From Dryococelus australis (lineage: Eukaryota > Arthropoda > Insecta > Phasmatodea > Phasmatidae), in contig CM056993.1 in the NCBI GenBank assembly GCA_029891345.1, positions 107,561,800-107,625,799 of the forward strand: DNA of 64,000 nt. The letters run 5' to 3'. The position numbers and the translations under genes were made by a program. Shown piece after piece: positions 31,671-43,959 of the stretch. The notes under the pieces are model-generated. The model was not told the DNA's origin, made no database searches, and saw only the letters and a list, made by a program, of their open reading frames with translations. Within the stretch, counting starts at the first letter, position 1. The number at the start of each line of letters is the position of its first letter.

Positions 31671-33426
31671 GTAGTGCCTAAACGTGTGGAACTATTTCAG
31701 TGAGGAATTTCACGGTGCTTAGTTACCTCCTAGAGAATTGCATTTCTGTGATTCATCTCAATTGCAATTTATTCATATTACGAACGTGTTTTATGCAGTA
31801 AAACTCTCTTAGGACGTTTCTGAAGGGACTGAAAAGTTACAGCTTATTACACAGGAAAACTTCTTAAAAGGGCCAAATCACTTAAATGTTATAGACCAGG
31901 TAAAAATTATGTAAGCTTTTTAAGTATGAAATCTTCGTAAGTGGAAACTTCTTAACAGTGTTTTACATTGGCTAACAAGCTTGACGTGGTATAGCTACAG
32001 CATTTTCGTTTCACCTACGTGAATTTGAGCAACAATAGACCGACCCATCGTGGAGGACACCTCAGGCAATGAGAACCCTTAAGTTCTCAATTGCGGAAAT
32101 GCGTGTGAAAAAGTTGAACAGAGAAACGACGTCAAAGGAAAGGCTTCCAGTGCATACATTGAACAAATGACCGTTGGTGAAAGACGATTAGGTTTATTAA
32201 TTCTACCTTGATGCTCCGGCAAAAAAAAAATTGAAATAACGATGTTTATAAAATAATGTCCAATGAAAGCCCATGCACGGACGAAGGGTGCTTTTGAGTT
32301 GACTCATAATAGTTTTTTTTTTTCCCTCCCAGTCGGATCATCATTCGGTGAAACGTCGTACATTTGGATTCTGAAATAATAAAGTCACGAGTCAGAAGCT
32401 CAGGACATGACACGATGTTTAGAAAGTTAACAGGTACTTGTGATAATATGAGAATATTAGGTTATGTAGAATTGGTTTATAATCCTTTATATGTATTTGT
32501 TATGTTATTACATATGTATGTTATCATGTGAGATATAATGTATATTAAAGGGTTTTACCATGTACAGGAAGTTTCATTAAATAATACTTCCTGAAGCCCC
32601 GTGGCAGCGGCCCTAGATTTACGGGCCACTGCCGGGATTTAAGTTCCAAATTGGCCATTTCTACAGTATATTTCATGTAGTTAGAAGACACTTGGAATTT
32701 TTAATATGTGAACCTTGATAACCTCACATGAGATAATGTGTTCTAACAACTTATCGCTTGAACTATGTACTCTGTACTCTGCAATGTTGCAACTCTGATA
32801 AGAGAGTATAGACACTGGCCAGTGTTTTATCAGACTTGAAGGAGATCAGACTACAGTGTGTAATACAATAAGTGGCGCTAACTTTCTCAAGTTACATTTG
32901 GATTCTGAGATTTATCTTTACACCAGCTTCGATATTACTGGTAATGTCATACCCTCCTGTTATGTGTCATTGACCCTACCCCAACCGACCGAAACTGTAC
33001 AAAGCATGGGTTGGTTTCCACATTAGTGCAAGTATTACCAAAGTCACCACAAAGCTGTCTCATTGATAGTTAATATGGTGTGTCATTTTCTCTTTATTTT
33101 TACCATTTTTGAGTAAAAATTTTTTATCTTTGATAAATTCGGCATCTTTTTGCTATGGAGCGATTTATAATAATCAAATCAAAATTAATAAAACATCGAA
33201 GGGGCTGAACCTGTAGAAACGCAAAATATTTTGGTAGTAAACAGTGCAACAAGAGAAGAAGGAAGACCGAAGATAAACATTAGTGAATAATATTTGCCAA
33301 AACTTAGCATAATGAAGGACGTTTAGAAAAACATAATGGTGATTGCACCGAAAAAATCATGCGTTACGACGAGCTAAGACTCCAGAACCATTATTCGAAT
33401 ATTCCAAACACAATTAAACACACTCC
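31671..33426. other. No gene seen; 15-bp direct repeat inside
   Basis: Frames closed. ACATTTGGATTCTGA occurs at 32360-32374 and again at 32894-32908. Between them are GGCAGCGGCCCTAGATTTAC and a GGCGCTAAC string reminiscent of LTR ends, but no terminal TG...CA pair or duplication could be fixed. Confidence 0.4.
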
Positions 33427-33666
33427 TATAGGCTATTCATGGTAAAGTGAGCACTTTTGAAAGCCGTCTCATTTGGAATAATAGTTAATAAATATATTTT
33501 ATTTTACCCTTATATGTTAACTTCCAAGTGCGGTGGAATATACATACTGTATTTATTACTTACATTGCTATATTTATTTAAAAAGGTGGTTAAAGGATAG
33601 AAAATAGCTAAAAGGGAAAAGTAACTAGGGCCTCAAAAGTGCTCACTTTACTGTGAAGAGCCTATA
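33427..33666 (+). mobile_element. Family A MITE, short subtype
   Basis: Begins TATAGGCTATTCATGGTAAA, ends CTTTACTGTGAAGAGCCTATA. An inverted sister copy starts only about 46 bp further right. Confidence 0.9.
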
Positions 33667-33711
33667 ATGATTTTTATCCTTGTGCACACTAAAGCGCCAC
33701 GATCATGGTGA

Positions 33712-33936
33712 TAAAGGCTGTTCACAGTAAAGTGAGCACTTTTGAGACCATAGTTACTTTTTTAATTCTGCCATATTTGATCATTTAACCCCCTTTTTAA
33801 ATAAATATGGCCATGTAAGTAATAAACACAATGTGTAGATGCCACCACTCAAGCAAGTTAATAAAATATATTTATTGACTATTATTCCAAATGAGAGGGC
33901 TTTCAACAGTGCTCACTTTACCGTGAATAGTCTATA
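33712..33936 (-). mobile_element. Family A MITE, short subtype, inverted
   Basis: Begins TAAAGGCTGTTCACAGTAAA, ends CTTTACCGTGAATAGTCTATA. With the copy at 33427-33666 it forms a roughly 510-bp inverted pair. Confidence 0.9.
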
Positions 33937-34310
33937 GGTGGTTGGACTGGCGATAGTTCGCGCCGTACTTCTGGCACGACTGCTCAGTTTGTAAGAGCCA
34001 AGTTAGTACTAAAGTGGTTTGGAGCCCTTTTTATTAACGGACGGGCTTAGCGGCCGTGGTTGTCGAGACTACAGCTTCGGACCACAACGTTGCGAGTTCT
34101 GATTTTGGTCAAGGCATTGTCACAGATTAGGTAAGTCTACAGAAGTGAAATGGCGTTGGCGTTCCTTTCATGTGGGAATATCCATTCGCTGATAGGGTGC
34201 TCGAGGATCTGGAAGTAGGCCATGTGTCTGATTGGCTGTTGTATATTGCGAAAGGTCCCCTGCAGGCTGGCGAACTGGCTGGAAAATAAGTTCCCAGGCG
34301 CCGCCCGATT
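33937..34310. other. No gene seen
   Basis: Mixed sequence. Possible tRNA-like string GCGGCCGTGGTTGTCGAGAC near 34050, too weak to call. Confidence 0.4.
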
Positions 34311-34925
34311 AGTGTTGCCAGACGTACCAGAATTCTGGTATCTGTACCAGATTTCCCTCTCTTGGTACCAGGTACCAGATTTTTCTCATTCTGGTACGCA
34401 TATATACCAGATTTTTGTTGGTTGTCAAATTTTGCTGATGTAGCAAAAATAGTGTCTAAAAATTTTCACTAACTAAAAAATAATTCTGTATCACAACTGC
34501 TCAAAAGTATTTTGTGTTATATTGTACATGTAAATTGTAGATATACATAATGTTTAGTAACACTTTACTGTAATAAATATCTAAAAAATTAATCCCATAT
34601 TTATTTTAGTTTCTGAATGAATATTTTTCAAATGAATTTAAATTTGAAATTTGTAAAAGTGGTTCCAGGAATCTCTACGCACCCTGAAAAGAATGTATAG
34701 ATATAAAATGCAACAACTAGCATTACAAAACCCCAAATTATTATTTTTTTACTCTTTGAAAATCATGCTCATGTTATTTGGGACTTAAAATTACCGTAAC
34801 GTTATTATAATAACGGACGAGGAGGTACGGGCCTCTTTTCATTTCAGTACCATAATTTTATGGAGAATAGCAGCATTTTTCGGGCTCATGGTGCTAGAAT
34901 TCCGTTTTCCCCATCTGGCAATACT
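34311..34925. mobile_element. Probable TIR element, about 615 bp
   Basis: Inverted ends AGTGTTGCCAGACGTACCAG AATTC at the left and GAATTCCGTTTTCCCCATCT GGCAATACT at the right. Just inside the left end are several short palindromic CTGGTACCAG-type repeats. No target duplication could be matched, so the boundaries are tentative. Confidence 0.55.
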
Positions 34926-36087
34926 GGCGCCGATAGTTGACATGTTGTTGGCCAGTGACGCCATTTTGCTGGCGTGTGCAACCTGAGTTCACGCATAAGC
35001 GGCCGTTTCACTTCTGTATTCTTAAGTATTCTGTGTCATTGTTATGTTGGTCGGTTTGTGCATGAAAGTTCAGGTAGATTTCGTATACCAGGCGAGTCTT
35101 GGTTAGTTTCCAATGCACGAAACGGGGATGTTAAAAATGCAATGATTAAAAGAATTTCTGGAGCTGCCTTCATCTGTGACCTTTCCATACACAGCCACAT
35201 CATGTAAAACCCTAAATTTTGATTTTAACTGCAGAAGTGCTCACGGAGCACCAGTTTGAGTTTTACAGGAACTTTAAACAAGAGATACAATGCTTACATT
35301 GGCAATTGCATATTCGCAAAAAATAAATCTTATACACAACGTTTCCGTGGTGATGTCATGAACTTTTAAGTGTAATGTTAACGATATCAATTGAAGATAA
35401 GGAACACCGGTCCAGTTATAAATGGAAACAGTTGGCGGGTAGGCAACCCGCCAACATTTAGCCAAACATCAAACAAGGGTTGGGGAAAGTAAACGCTACA
35501 ATGCACTAAATGGCGTAGTGTGTAATTTGAAGGTAGTAGGTAGTCATTTACGAGGGAATACAATGCAGCCTGGGTTTAAATTTTGAAGCATACAATCAAT
35601 GGATTTGAGTGTTACGGAGTATTTGGTTGCGGAGTTTGCTGACATGGTGTTTGTTGAAGGCAGTGTAAAAGGCAGCTCCAGGGAGACTACAATCGGAAAA
35701 CTGTATTTCATCATTATAAATATTTATTTTTCAAATTCTTTGGCTTGGGCGTTTCTGTCATTGGTTTTTCAACTTTCTAGGTGTCCACAAAAAAATATTC
35801 ACTAGAAATGAAGTCCCAGAACTGTATGAAGTAGGTATACTGTAGCATACCAATATGCATAAGGTTTGGGTGATATTCATGTGGTACTTCAGAAAGATTT
35901 GCGAAGGGAGAACACGTCTGGGGTTGATCTAGGAAAAAAAAATTTCGGGGGGGGGGGGGAGGGGGAGGAGTTAGTAGGGGGAGGGAAGATAGGTTTTTGT
36001 AGTGAATATTAAAATTTCTAACATGTTGATATTTTTATATTTTTACTCCATTTCACCACGTAAATAATAGGTGCATGAATTTACAAC
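34926..36087. other. No gene seen; poly-G tract
   Basis: A CGCCATTTTG box near 34960 is followed by an open frame (34974-35207) without recognisable family. A G-run of about 18 lies at 35946-35968. Confidence 0.4.
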
Positions 36088-36511
36088 TATAGGCTGTTCA
36101 AGGTAAAATGCGCACGTTTGAAAGCCTTGCTTGAGATCTACTTGTATTCACGTAGTGTGCTCTTCTGCCTCATGTAAAATTAACATTGTCATGGGCCTCA
36201 TCACTTTATTCATGCGTCGATCGAGTGAAACTGAAATTATTAGAAAAGCAAATATTGTACAAATCTGCTCATTTTTACACTTCGATGCATTAAAAAATTC
36301 AGAAAGCGAGAGAAATAATTTAAATTATCACAAATAGTTACCTAACACTTTTTGTTGGGCGTTAATATATGGAACTACTTTCCCTTCTATCGTTATCAAC
36401 ATTGCTGGACATGTGGCACTCTTTGCGCCCGTTAAAATATATGCAGTTACGAGCAGTGACTTTTTCTTAGGTTTATTTCAAAAGTGCTCACTTTATCGTG
36501 AACAGCCTTTA
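36088..36511 (+). mobile_element. Family A MITE, long subtype
   Basis: Begins TATAGGCTGTTCAAGGTAAA, ends CTTTATCGTGAACAGCCTTTA. Internal box AGATCTACTTGTATTCACG. Confidence 0.9.
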
Positions 36512-37199
36512 CTAGCCCTGCCTTCATTGAGATTTATAATTTAATATGAACAATTCTTGTCATAACATGAATTTGTTGTTCGGTAATAAAATAAAACAGT
36601 TATAAATAATTTCTGAAGCAAAGCTAAGTTAGTGAATAAAAAAGGGGGGGCGGAGAGGGAGGTTCCCCTTTCCATACTGCCTCCCCCGTCGTCACTCGTA
36701 TCCAGCCCTGGGACACGTACTCAGGGTCTCCAGCAACTTCAGATGTGCGTGCTAAGGTTACTTACTCATATTCAGATTGGGAAAATCAATTTTACAAGTT
36801 GGAAAAACCAACATTTTGCCACTAAGTAAGCGCTAGTATCGCATATGTGCCAAATTTGTCTCTATTCCCTACGTTAAAAACAGGATAATTGCAATAAATA
36901 TAAATAAAATAGAAACTAACTTCGTAACTAAGTAAAACCATTTTATTTTATCAATCACGTAGATTAAAATTTTCTTTAAAAGTGACCTCTTTGGTACACT
37001 GCGCACCTAGCGGCGGAACTTTTACCTATGGCGATCTCTCCCACTAAATAACTCGTTTTGTTCTTAACCTGAGTAGAAATAACCTTAATTCGGGAGTTCA
37101 GTGACCTGTAGGATAGACTCTTCAGTCTTATATACTAATATGCCTGTATCAACTGCACATTGGTTGTCTGCTGTCACAATGGAAGGCGACGATTGGGAC
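36512..37199. other. No gene seen
   Basis: Mixed sequence. The open frame 36632-36829 is low-complexity and unrecognised. Confidence 0.45.
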
Positions 37200-37312
37200 A
37201 GCGTTCTCTTGGAGGTGTCAAACGTTGTGTGGACCAATGGATAAAGTTATATAAACACGCGGGTTTCGATTTATAGCTTGTACCAAAATGAATCCGCGAA
37301 TTCTTCAGGTCT
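37200..37312 (+). mobile_element. Family C element, 3' fragment
   Basis: GTGTCAAACGTTGTGTGGACC, AATGGATAAAGTTATATAAAC and AATGAATCCGCGAATTCTTC AGGTCTTTG match the right halves of the copies at 43533 and 57538. Confidence 0.55.
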
Positions 37313-37320
37313 TTGCTTTA

Positions 37321-37881
37321 TGCCCGGTTGCACCAACATCTTTCCCGATCCGAGATCGAATGATCCTATTTTCGAAACAGGATCCAGTTTGATCTTGGTT
37401 CCAATGTAAAAGTGTTGCACCAACGAAATTACATGATTTTGGATTTCCGATTCTTTCCAAAGTGAGAAATCGATATTAAGTATGGGACAAATTTTGCCAT
37501 TGGTTCGTACTATATGACGTCATGGAAGTATGCGTGTTTTTTATTATAGATAGAACTAGATATGCGATGTTTTATCTGTTTTAAGTGAATTATTGTTGTA
37601 CGAATTTTACTGAAAAATATTCAAGTGCGTATAATGTTGTTTTAATTTCCCAAGAAAACAATCGAATGTAATTATATCTGTTGGCGTATTTTTAAACTAC
37701 GTTTATCGACGAAGGCTGCTGATCTCGGATCGAGATTTGGAACTGCCAATTTCTGTGGTTTGAAGTGAACTTCATCTCTATCTCGAGTGCAGCTCTGAAC
37801 TAGAATGGTGCAACAGTTGTCTATGTCGATCTTAGATCCGATCTCGGATCGAGTTTAGAACCGCGATGGTACAACCGGTTA
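37321..37881. mobile_element. 561-bp MITE with TTA duplication, PIF/Harbinger-like
   Basis: Inverted ends TGCCCGGTTGCACCAACATC and GATGGTACAACCGGTTA, with further inverted GATCCGAGATCG / CGATCTCGGATC inside. TTA lies on both sides (37318-37320 and 37882-37884), the size expected of PIF/Harbinger. No transposase. Confidence 0.75.
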
Positions 37882-37884
37882 TTA

Positions 37885-38167
37885 GAGGTGCTCAACACCT
37901 CAGGGCTGGTTCCAAACTAGGGTTGCTATAACAGGCTACAAGTGTGAGATATGAAGTTGGCGGAGTATTGTAATAAGTTGGAAGGGCGCGTGATGGCAGT
38001 GTGTCGGCGGCGAGCGGCGTTAATTAAACGGTGACAGGCAGGCAGTAGGGTGACTGGGGGCCGGGCTAAAAGCCAGCCATCTGGCCGCCGCGTCAACCCT
38101 GCACTGCCCCCATTAGCCGCCAGCCAGTGCCTGTCTGCCTATCTGTCGCTAAGGGTGCGTCGACTCC
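37885..38167. other. GC-rich stretch, no gene recognised
   Basis: Locally GC-rich (GTGTCGGCGGCGAGCGGCG, CATCTGGCCGCCGCGTCAAC). The open frame beginning at 38050 runs into a foldback element and is not supported. Confidence 0.35.
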
Positions 38168-38738
38168 ACCATACAAGATGTTCGGAAACTATCTGTCTAA
38201 ATTTAAACCACAGAATCTGTGGGCAAACAAAAACAAGAAACTCTCATCACAAAATGTTCGGAAAGGTCATTGAGTATGTTGAAATTGTAGTTGAATTTTG
38301 GCAAACGACGCCAGGTGTCCGCAGCCGTATGTACTTGCGTGCACAATTTGCCTGACACGAAGGCGAACGGCGGTTCCGCGACATGCGGCCAGCGCCTGTA
38401 CATAGGCAACCATGTCAACAAGGTAACCTGCCGTTGCGTCGACGCCTGTGTGGCAACCCATCCGACCGACAGGTGGCTCTGTTTGCTGCGTGCAGCACTG
38501 CCGTGGTACAGTTCGCCTTCGTGTCATGCAAATTGTAATAACAGGCAGGTACATACGGCTGCGGGCACCCGGCGTCGTTTTCCAAAATTCAACTGCAATT
38601 TAAACATACTGATTGACCTTTCCGAACATTTTGTGACTAGAGATTCTTGTTTCTGTTCGCCCACAGATGCTGTGGTTTGAATTTCGACAGGTAGTTTCCG
38701 AACATCTTGTATACTATAACTAGTGCGACCTGTTTTGA
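38168..38738. mobile_element. Foldback family F element, arms about 235 bp
   Basis: Left arm ACAAGATGTTCGGAAACTAT...CACAGAATCTGTGGGC is mirrored by the right arm GCCCACAGATGCTGTGG...TAGTTTCCGAACATCTTGT. The spacer is about 100 bp. The internal part (ACGCCAGGTGTCCGCAGCCG, AAGGCGAACGGCGGTTCCGC) resembles the element at 3198-3714. Flanks suggest a TA duplication. A transcript would fold into a long hairpin. Confidence 0.82.
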
Positions 38739-38759
38739 GCGATAAGATTCTACGACTAG

Positions 38760-39339
38760 TCGTACTGTAAAACACGTTAGTTCAGAACCTATTTCGTGGT
38801 CGGGTAATTTCACCTCTCACCCGTCTTAGGTGTCTGCCAGCCAATCACCGACGTTCAGTGTCTGGATAAGTTAATTCTGATTGGCGCAGTCTTCTCGCAC
38901 AGGCACGCGGCCAATAGCCAAAGAAATTTTGCAAGTGTGCTCGTACGGAGTTGAAGTATAGACTGCGCACAAATATTTTCGTGAAAACCAGGTGTACCTA
39001 ACTATAACTTAAAACTTAATCTGAGAACGTCACGCAGCAATTCCAGGAGCTCGGAACCTGTTGTACAAAATGCGCCCGGGTGGCTTCGCTCCCGAAGGTC
39101 GCCGAGATGATATAACATTTTTAGGTGATAGTTTGTCGTACATCAAACGATCATGGCAACCCGCTTGCTTACATGACAAGTGATCTACAAAAACACATAC
39201 TTCAGATTCAGAGGTCGGTTTAAAAGTTATACCAATAGTAGGGAAACATACAGTATTGAAACAGATGCATTATACTACGAACTCCAGCTGCATGTGCCAG
39301 AAAAATGGCATCACTTACTAGCAACATGTCGGAATACAG
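38760..39339. other. No gene seen
   Basis: Mixed sequence with a B-like GCGCCCGGGTGGCTTCGCTC string near 39070 and no coding support. Confidence 0.4.
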
Positions 39340-39470
39340 TTCACCAATCAGCACAGGGAACTTACCCCGCCCGCCGGAAGCCCAGCTAATAGAAAATATT
39401 TCGCAACACACAGTAGCCAACCACACACCAGATATGATCCCAGAGCCTCATGTAGCCAATCAACGAATCA
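39340..39470 (+). repeat. Dispersed host repeat family E
   Basis: Diverged copy: CCGGAAGCCCAGCTAATAGA, ATTTCGCAACACACAGTAGC, GATCCCAGAGCCTCATGTAG, CCAATCAACG. Confidence 0.55.
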
Positions 39471-39559
39471 GTTAACACCATCTACCGCAGTACTACTTGT
39501 TTACCAAATTTTGTAGAAACCTGTCAATTGTTTCACGAGATATGACACAAAAACTTTAT

Positions 39560-40111
39560 TAAATCGTTTAGCGCTATCTTTCAAAATGGCGGACAAAAGT
39601 GATTGTTTTTGTTTATATGATGCTTGTAATAGATTCATTCAGCACACAAACGTTGGTTGAAATTGTTTAAACAGCATGGCAGTTATATTGAAATGGCCGC
39701 CATTTTGAAAATAAATGCCTAATTAAGTTCAATTAATTATATTTAACTGGCCTATCATAGTATAACATACGTGCCTAATTTGGAAAAATTGGTTGAGTAG
39801 TTTTCTACATATAACATAAAATTTTTATATTTAATGTGCCGCTATCTTCAAAAATGGCGGACCAACAACAATATTCACCTCCGAAATCAGTGCCTTGACC
39901 TGCGCTGTCAGCACACAAAATTTGGTTTGTATCCGTTGAATGATTTCCGAAATATGACATATCACACTGCACATTTTTTAATGGTCGCTATTTTGAAAAT
40001 AAGTGTCCGGCGTGGTCTAAAACCATGAAAGTCAGGTGTCTAATTAGTACTTTATGTGTACCGAGTTTGGTGAAATTCAGTAAATGCATTCAAAAATTGA
40101 AAAGGGGGAAA
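39560..40111 (+). repeat. Diverged tandem repeat family D (short block)
   Basis: Recurring boxes ATGGC(G/C)GCCATTTTGAAAAT and 'tatgacat-atcac' are spaced about 200 bp. At 40060-40090 the box TTTGGTGAAATTCAG matches the block at 43960-45400 in reverse. Confidence 0.55.
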
Positions 40112-40300
<189 letters not shown>

Positions 40301-41757
40301 GAGCTACACATTCAGTAAAGTGATATAAGCCTTTTTTTCATTCTTCCAACTAAAGCTGGGGTTGCTTGAGTGCAAACACACTAGGTTCGAATCGCGGTCG
40401 GACTTTGAATTTTTTTATATTGACTGAAACTGTTTAATGAATGTATGTAGAGCCAACCAAATCTTTGGTTGCCCCAAAGAAAGTTTGTTTGGGACAACCA
40501 AATAAGAACAACAAAATAATTCTTTACAACAAAATAGACTATATAATTTCCCCTATACAAACAATTAATTTGGTTGCGGCAAACAATTTTTTTTAATTCA
40601 ACAAAACTTGTTTTTTTCAGTGTACAAATAGCTTCTTCTGCCGAGAAAAATACATTGGTTGTAATCGCAAGGGGGACGAAACCTTGTTGCCCGCTGCAAG
40701 CTAAGAAAACAGTACCGCCATGAAAGTCACGTATTCCATTTCTCCAGCTTGCAAGTTGCTGGCCTGGCACGTATCAAGTATTGATGAGAAAACACTCGAT
40801 ACTGTTTTCGCGTCCCAGGAGAGCAGAGAAGGAAATGGCTTTGTGTTAAATGTTAAAAAGGGGCGTTTTCCCTCATGAACGTGTCCCGAAGGGCCCATGC
40901 AGAGTAACGTGCGGCACTAACACTCAACTCCTATGACGCATCACGATCAGTTCAACCACGCTTCCATGGTCCAGATGGACTGAGACTTCTCAGACTTCAT
41001 CTCAAGATCTAAAGTAGCGTCAAGTATATGGAATGTGTGTATTTTTTACTAACTGGCCCTACTTCAAGACTGATTAAAAGGCGCTAAATAGCCATTTATT
41101 TTATTATTTTATATTTCTGCCTAACAATATTCGCCGTACGTACATTAAACATGAAGAGATTTTCAACACGTATTATTTTTATGTTGTAAATATTATGTAC
41201 GATATAGGTTCAAAGTTATGACCACTGATGTCAACGATTCGTTCAAATTAAGAAAATAACCTACATAAGCAAGTTATTTAATCTCAATTAAAATAAACTT
41301 TTCTAATATTAAATTGAGTTAAATTTTCATAATTTGGTTTTGTTTAATTCATGTGCGTATTAAATTAAAGCTCTAGATTTATAATATTAGACATTAATTT
41401 CAATGTGCGATAGTATTGATTTTATTGCGTTTTCATGTCACACCCGGATTAAAACTTCCAACAAAGATGGTCCATCAAAACTATTATTATTATATTTTGG
41501 GCCTAATTAGTGTGTAAAGTAAGACATTATATATTACTTAAATTTAGTTGTAAATCATGTAGTGAAAAAGTTTGCATATACGATCAGCTGATTGCTCTCA
41601 ACTTGCGATCTGTGCCGACGTCTGGAGTTAAGTCTTTTGTTAACTAAATACAGTTTTGTGTTTTTTTTTCTGTGCTCTCAAGTGCTTCTGACAATTTTCA
41701 TAGACCTGCGTACGCCCGAAACTAATGATAACAAACGCTAAGCGATTGTAGGCCTTG
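40301..41757. other. No gene seen
   Basis: Contains a B-box-like AGGTTCGAATCGCGG at about 40383, probably a SINE remnant, and otherwise AT-rich closed DNA. The 129-codon open frame at 40381-40770 minus has no recognisable family. Confidence 0.4.
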
Positions 41758-41994
41758 TCAAATGGTCGATTTAAATATTAATTTATGTCGTGCTGCATCA
41801 TCGATCAATGTTTTCGATTTATTGCCTCTATCTCTCGTCCCCATTTCCTTCTTGGGAGAAATTTCCGGAATTTCCTCCTCTATGTCAAATGTATTGATAT
41901 ATTGTAGTAAATTTGCGGATGATAATTTCACTGTACACTCTTCTGCAATTGTGATGCGACGAATAACTGTGCACAGATTTGCCTTAAACTTCAT
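41758..41994 (-). CDS. Possible coding fragment, unrecognised
   Basis: A 78-codon open frame from an ATG at 41994. Its composition is more protein-like than neighbouring chance frames: a basic N-terminal MKFKANLCTVIRRITIAEEC, then an acidic patch (INTFDIEEEIPEISPKKEMG) and a charged C-terminal end. No homologue recognised. No clear splice sites or Kozak support. The plus strand is also open here (41762-42046), which weakens the case. Confidence 0.22.
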   Translation of the reverse strand: MKFKANLCTVIRRITIAEECTVKLSSANLLQYINTFDIEEEIPEISPKKEMGTRDRGNKSKTLIDDAARHKLIFKSTI

Positions 41995-42633
41995 TAATTC
42001 GGGAAAAAAAAAATTTGTGTGTAGTCGAATTCTGTTTGAAATTTAGAGTGACAAAAGTATTTCACGTTCTGTAAGCCCGAATTCTAAATTTTCGAAGTCA
42101 GCAAAATGAAACAGGGAATAAAAAATTTACGAAATCCAGTATCATAAGAGACACAGAATAAGGTGGGTTTAAATAACAGTTGAATTTGTTACTACCCCCA
42201 GAAAAAAGAAGTATAGCTTCGTGAGAATCCAATAAAGGTCGTTTTTAGTCTACTTTCCTTGGAAAGATACGCTTATACGTTAAATCTTACGAATGTTGGT
42301 CTGGGATGCAGGTTCCCCTATAACAAGTTAATAATTACCGAAGAGATTGCAATAGAGATTTGCAGGAATATGTCGTCACTAACGACTATTACGACGCAAC
42401 TTTTTACAAAATAAAACGTTCTTTATTTATAAAACTATTTAAATTTCTCAACACGCTAATGTATATGTACCAATCCGCGATGTATCGATCCATATGTTTT
42501 ACATTCTGGCAATGAAACGTGCGATTATCAAATATATTACTAAGATATTTGCGGTAATTTTCAACATATAATTGTAATCATTTGCTTCATTATCACTAGA
42601 TGGTAATCATGCGCTTGCAGTGTACTAACTATT
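41995..42633. other. No gene seen
   Basis: AT-rich with closed frames. Confidence 0.45.
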
Positions 42634-43057
42634 ATAGGGTGTTCACGGTAAATGAGCACTTTTGAAAGCTCTGCTTGAGATTTACTTGTATGCACGTTGT
42701 GAATTCTTCCGCCTCATATAAAACTAACGCTGCCTTGGGCCACATCACTTTATTTATGCGTCGGTCAAGTGAAGCTGTAAAATGGTTAGAAAAGGAAAAT
42801 TTCACAATTATGCTCATTTTTACTCTTTGATGCATTAGAAAAAAAAAACAAAGCGAAAGAAATAATTAAAATCATTACAAATAGTTACCTGACACTTTTT
42901 ATTCTCCGTTAAGATATGGAACTACTTTCCCTCCACCGTTACCAACTACTGGGTGCATGTCACTCAGTGCGTCCTTTAAAATATGTGCAGGCAGGGGCAG
43001 TAACTTTTTTTCTGAGGTTGATTTCAAAAGTGCTCATTTTATCGTGAACAGTCTTTA
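42634..43057 (+). mobile_element. Family A MITE, long subtype
   Basis: Begins ATAGGGTGTTCACGGTAAAT, ends TTTATCGTGAACAGTCTTTA. Internal box GAGATTTACTTGTATGCACG. Confidence 0.9.
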
Positions 43058-43532
43058 GCAGCAATGTTTCAAATATGGCCTATAGCAACACGAATTAAAA
43101 ATATTTTCAGATAACACTAATGACTAAATATACCAGTTGTCAGTCATTGTTGTGATGAAATAATTTTATATACTGGACACAAACATCGGACGTTTTGTGC
43201 ATTTCTGCGAGAGAGCCTGGCGGTGTTGTCATGTCTTGCCAACTTCTGTTCAGTAATGCATTTAGTTGCAATAAATGTTACGATACTACCAACAGACCGC
43301 GTGACTTCATTTCGTGTACTCTATGACAATATACTACTTTCTGAACGATCATCTCGCTCAAGCTTCGACATCAGCATTCGGCAAATAACATTTCTTACAT
43401 GATCAGCAATGATCACTTGATTTATAATGTGAATTTTTACTTTAATTTTTCGAACGAATCATACATTTCAAGATGAAAACACGAACTTGACCACACATCA
43501 TTACCATGATCATGCTCACATTATGATTATAT
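43058..43532. other. No gene seen
   Basis: ATGATCAGCAATGATCACTT near 43400 has a relative, CTGATCAACAGTGATCATTT, near 43876 on the other side of the family C element. This suggests an older repeat split by that insertion. Confidence 0.35.
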
Positions 43533-43816
43533 ACCCGGAAATTTCGCGGATTGATTCAGCAACAAGCTAGACTCCACAATTCTTTGTGCATTCTATAGCA
43601 TCAGTTAGTAGTTCGCTGGCTGCTGCTCCAGTTTAGCCCCAGAGTAGGTAACCCAGAATTATTATTATTTTTTATTTTCCTTGAATGTTCGTTATTGGTT
43701 GAAAGTCGTTCGGGGCGTGTCTAACAAACTATGGACCAATATAAGCGCAAACGCATATGTGCACGTGAATGCAGTTTAACTTGCCCTCAGATGAATCCGC
43801 GAAATTTCCGGCTCTC
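43533..43816. mobile_element. Family C TIR element
   Basis: Inverted ends CCCGGAAATTTCGCGGATTG and GAATCCGCGAAATTTCCGGC. The body has GGCGTGTCTAACAAACTATG, shared with the copy at 57538. About 284 bp, noncoding. Confidence 0.75.
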
Positions 43817-43959
43817 TAATTATGATCACGTCATTCACAATCGATAATCTTTCTGTAAAATACGGGTTTTCACCTGATCAACAGTGATCATTTTATTCCT
43901 TGTGTCATTTGCCTATTTTACCTCTGTGTGTGTGTGTGTGCGCGCGCGCGCCTGAATGT

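Noticed and set aside
32448-32907. Solo LTR
   Set aside because: No matching TG...CA inverted termini and no 4-6-bp duplication could be fixed; only the 15-bp direct repeat is reported.
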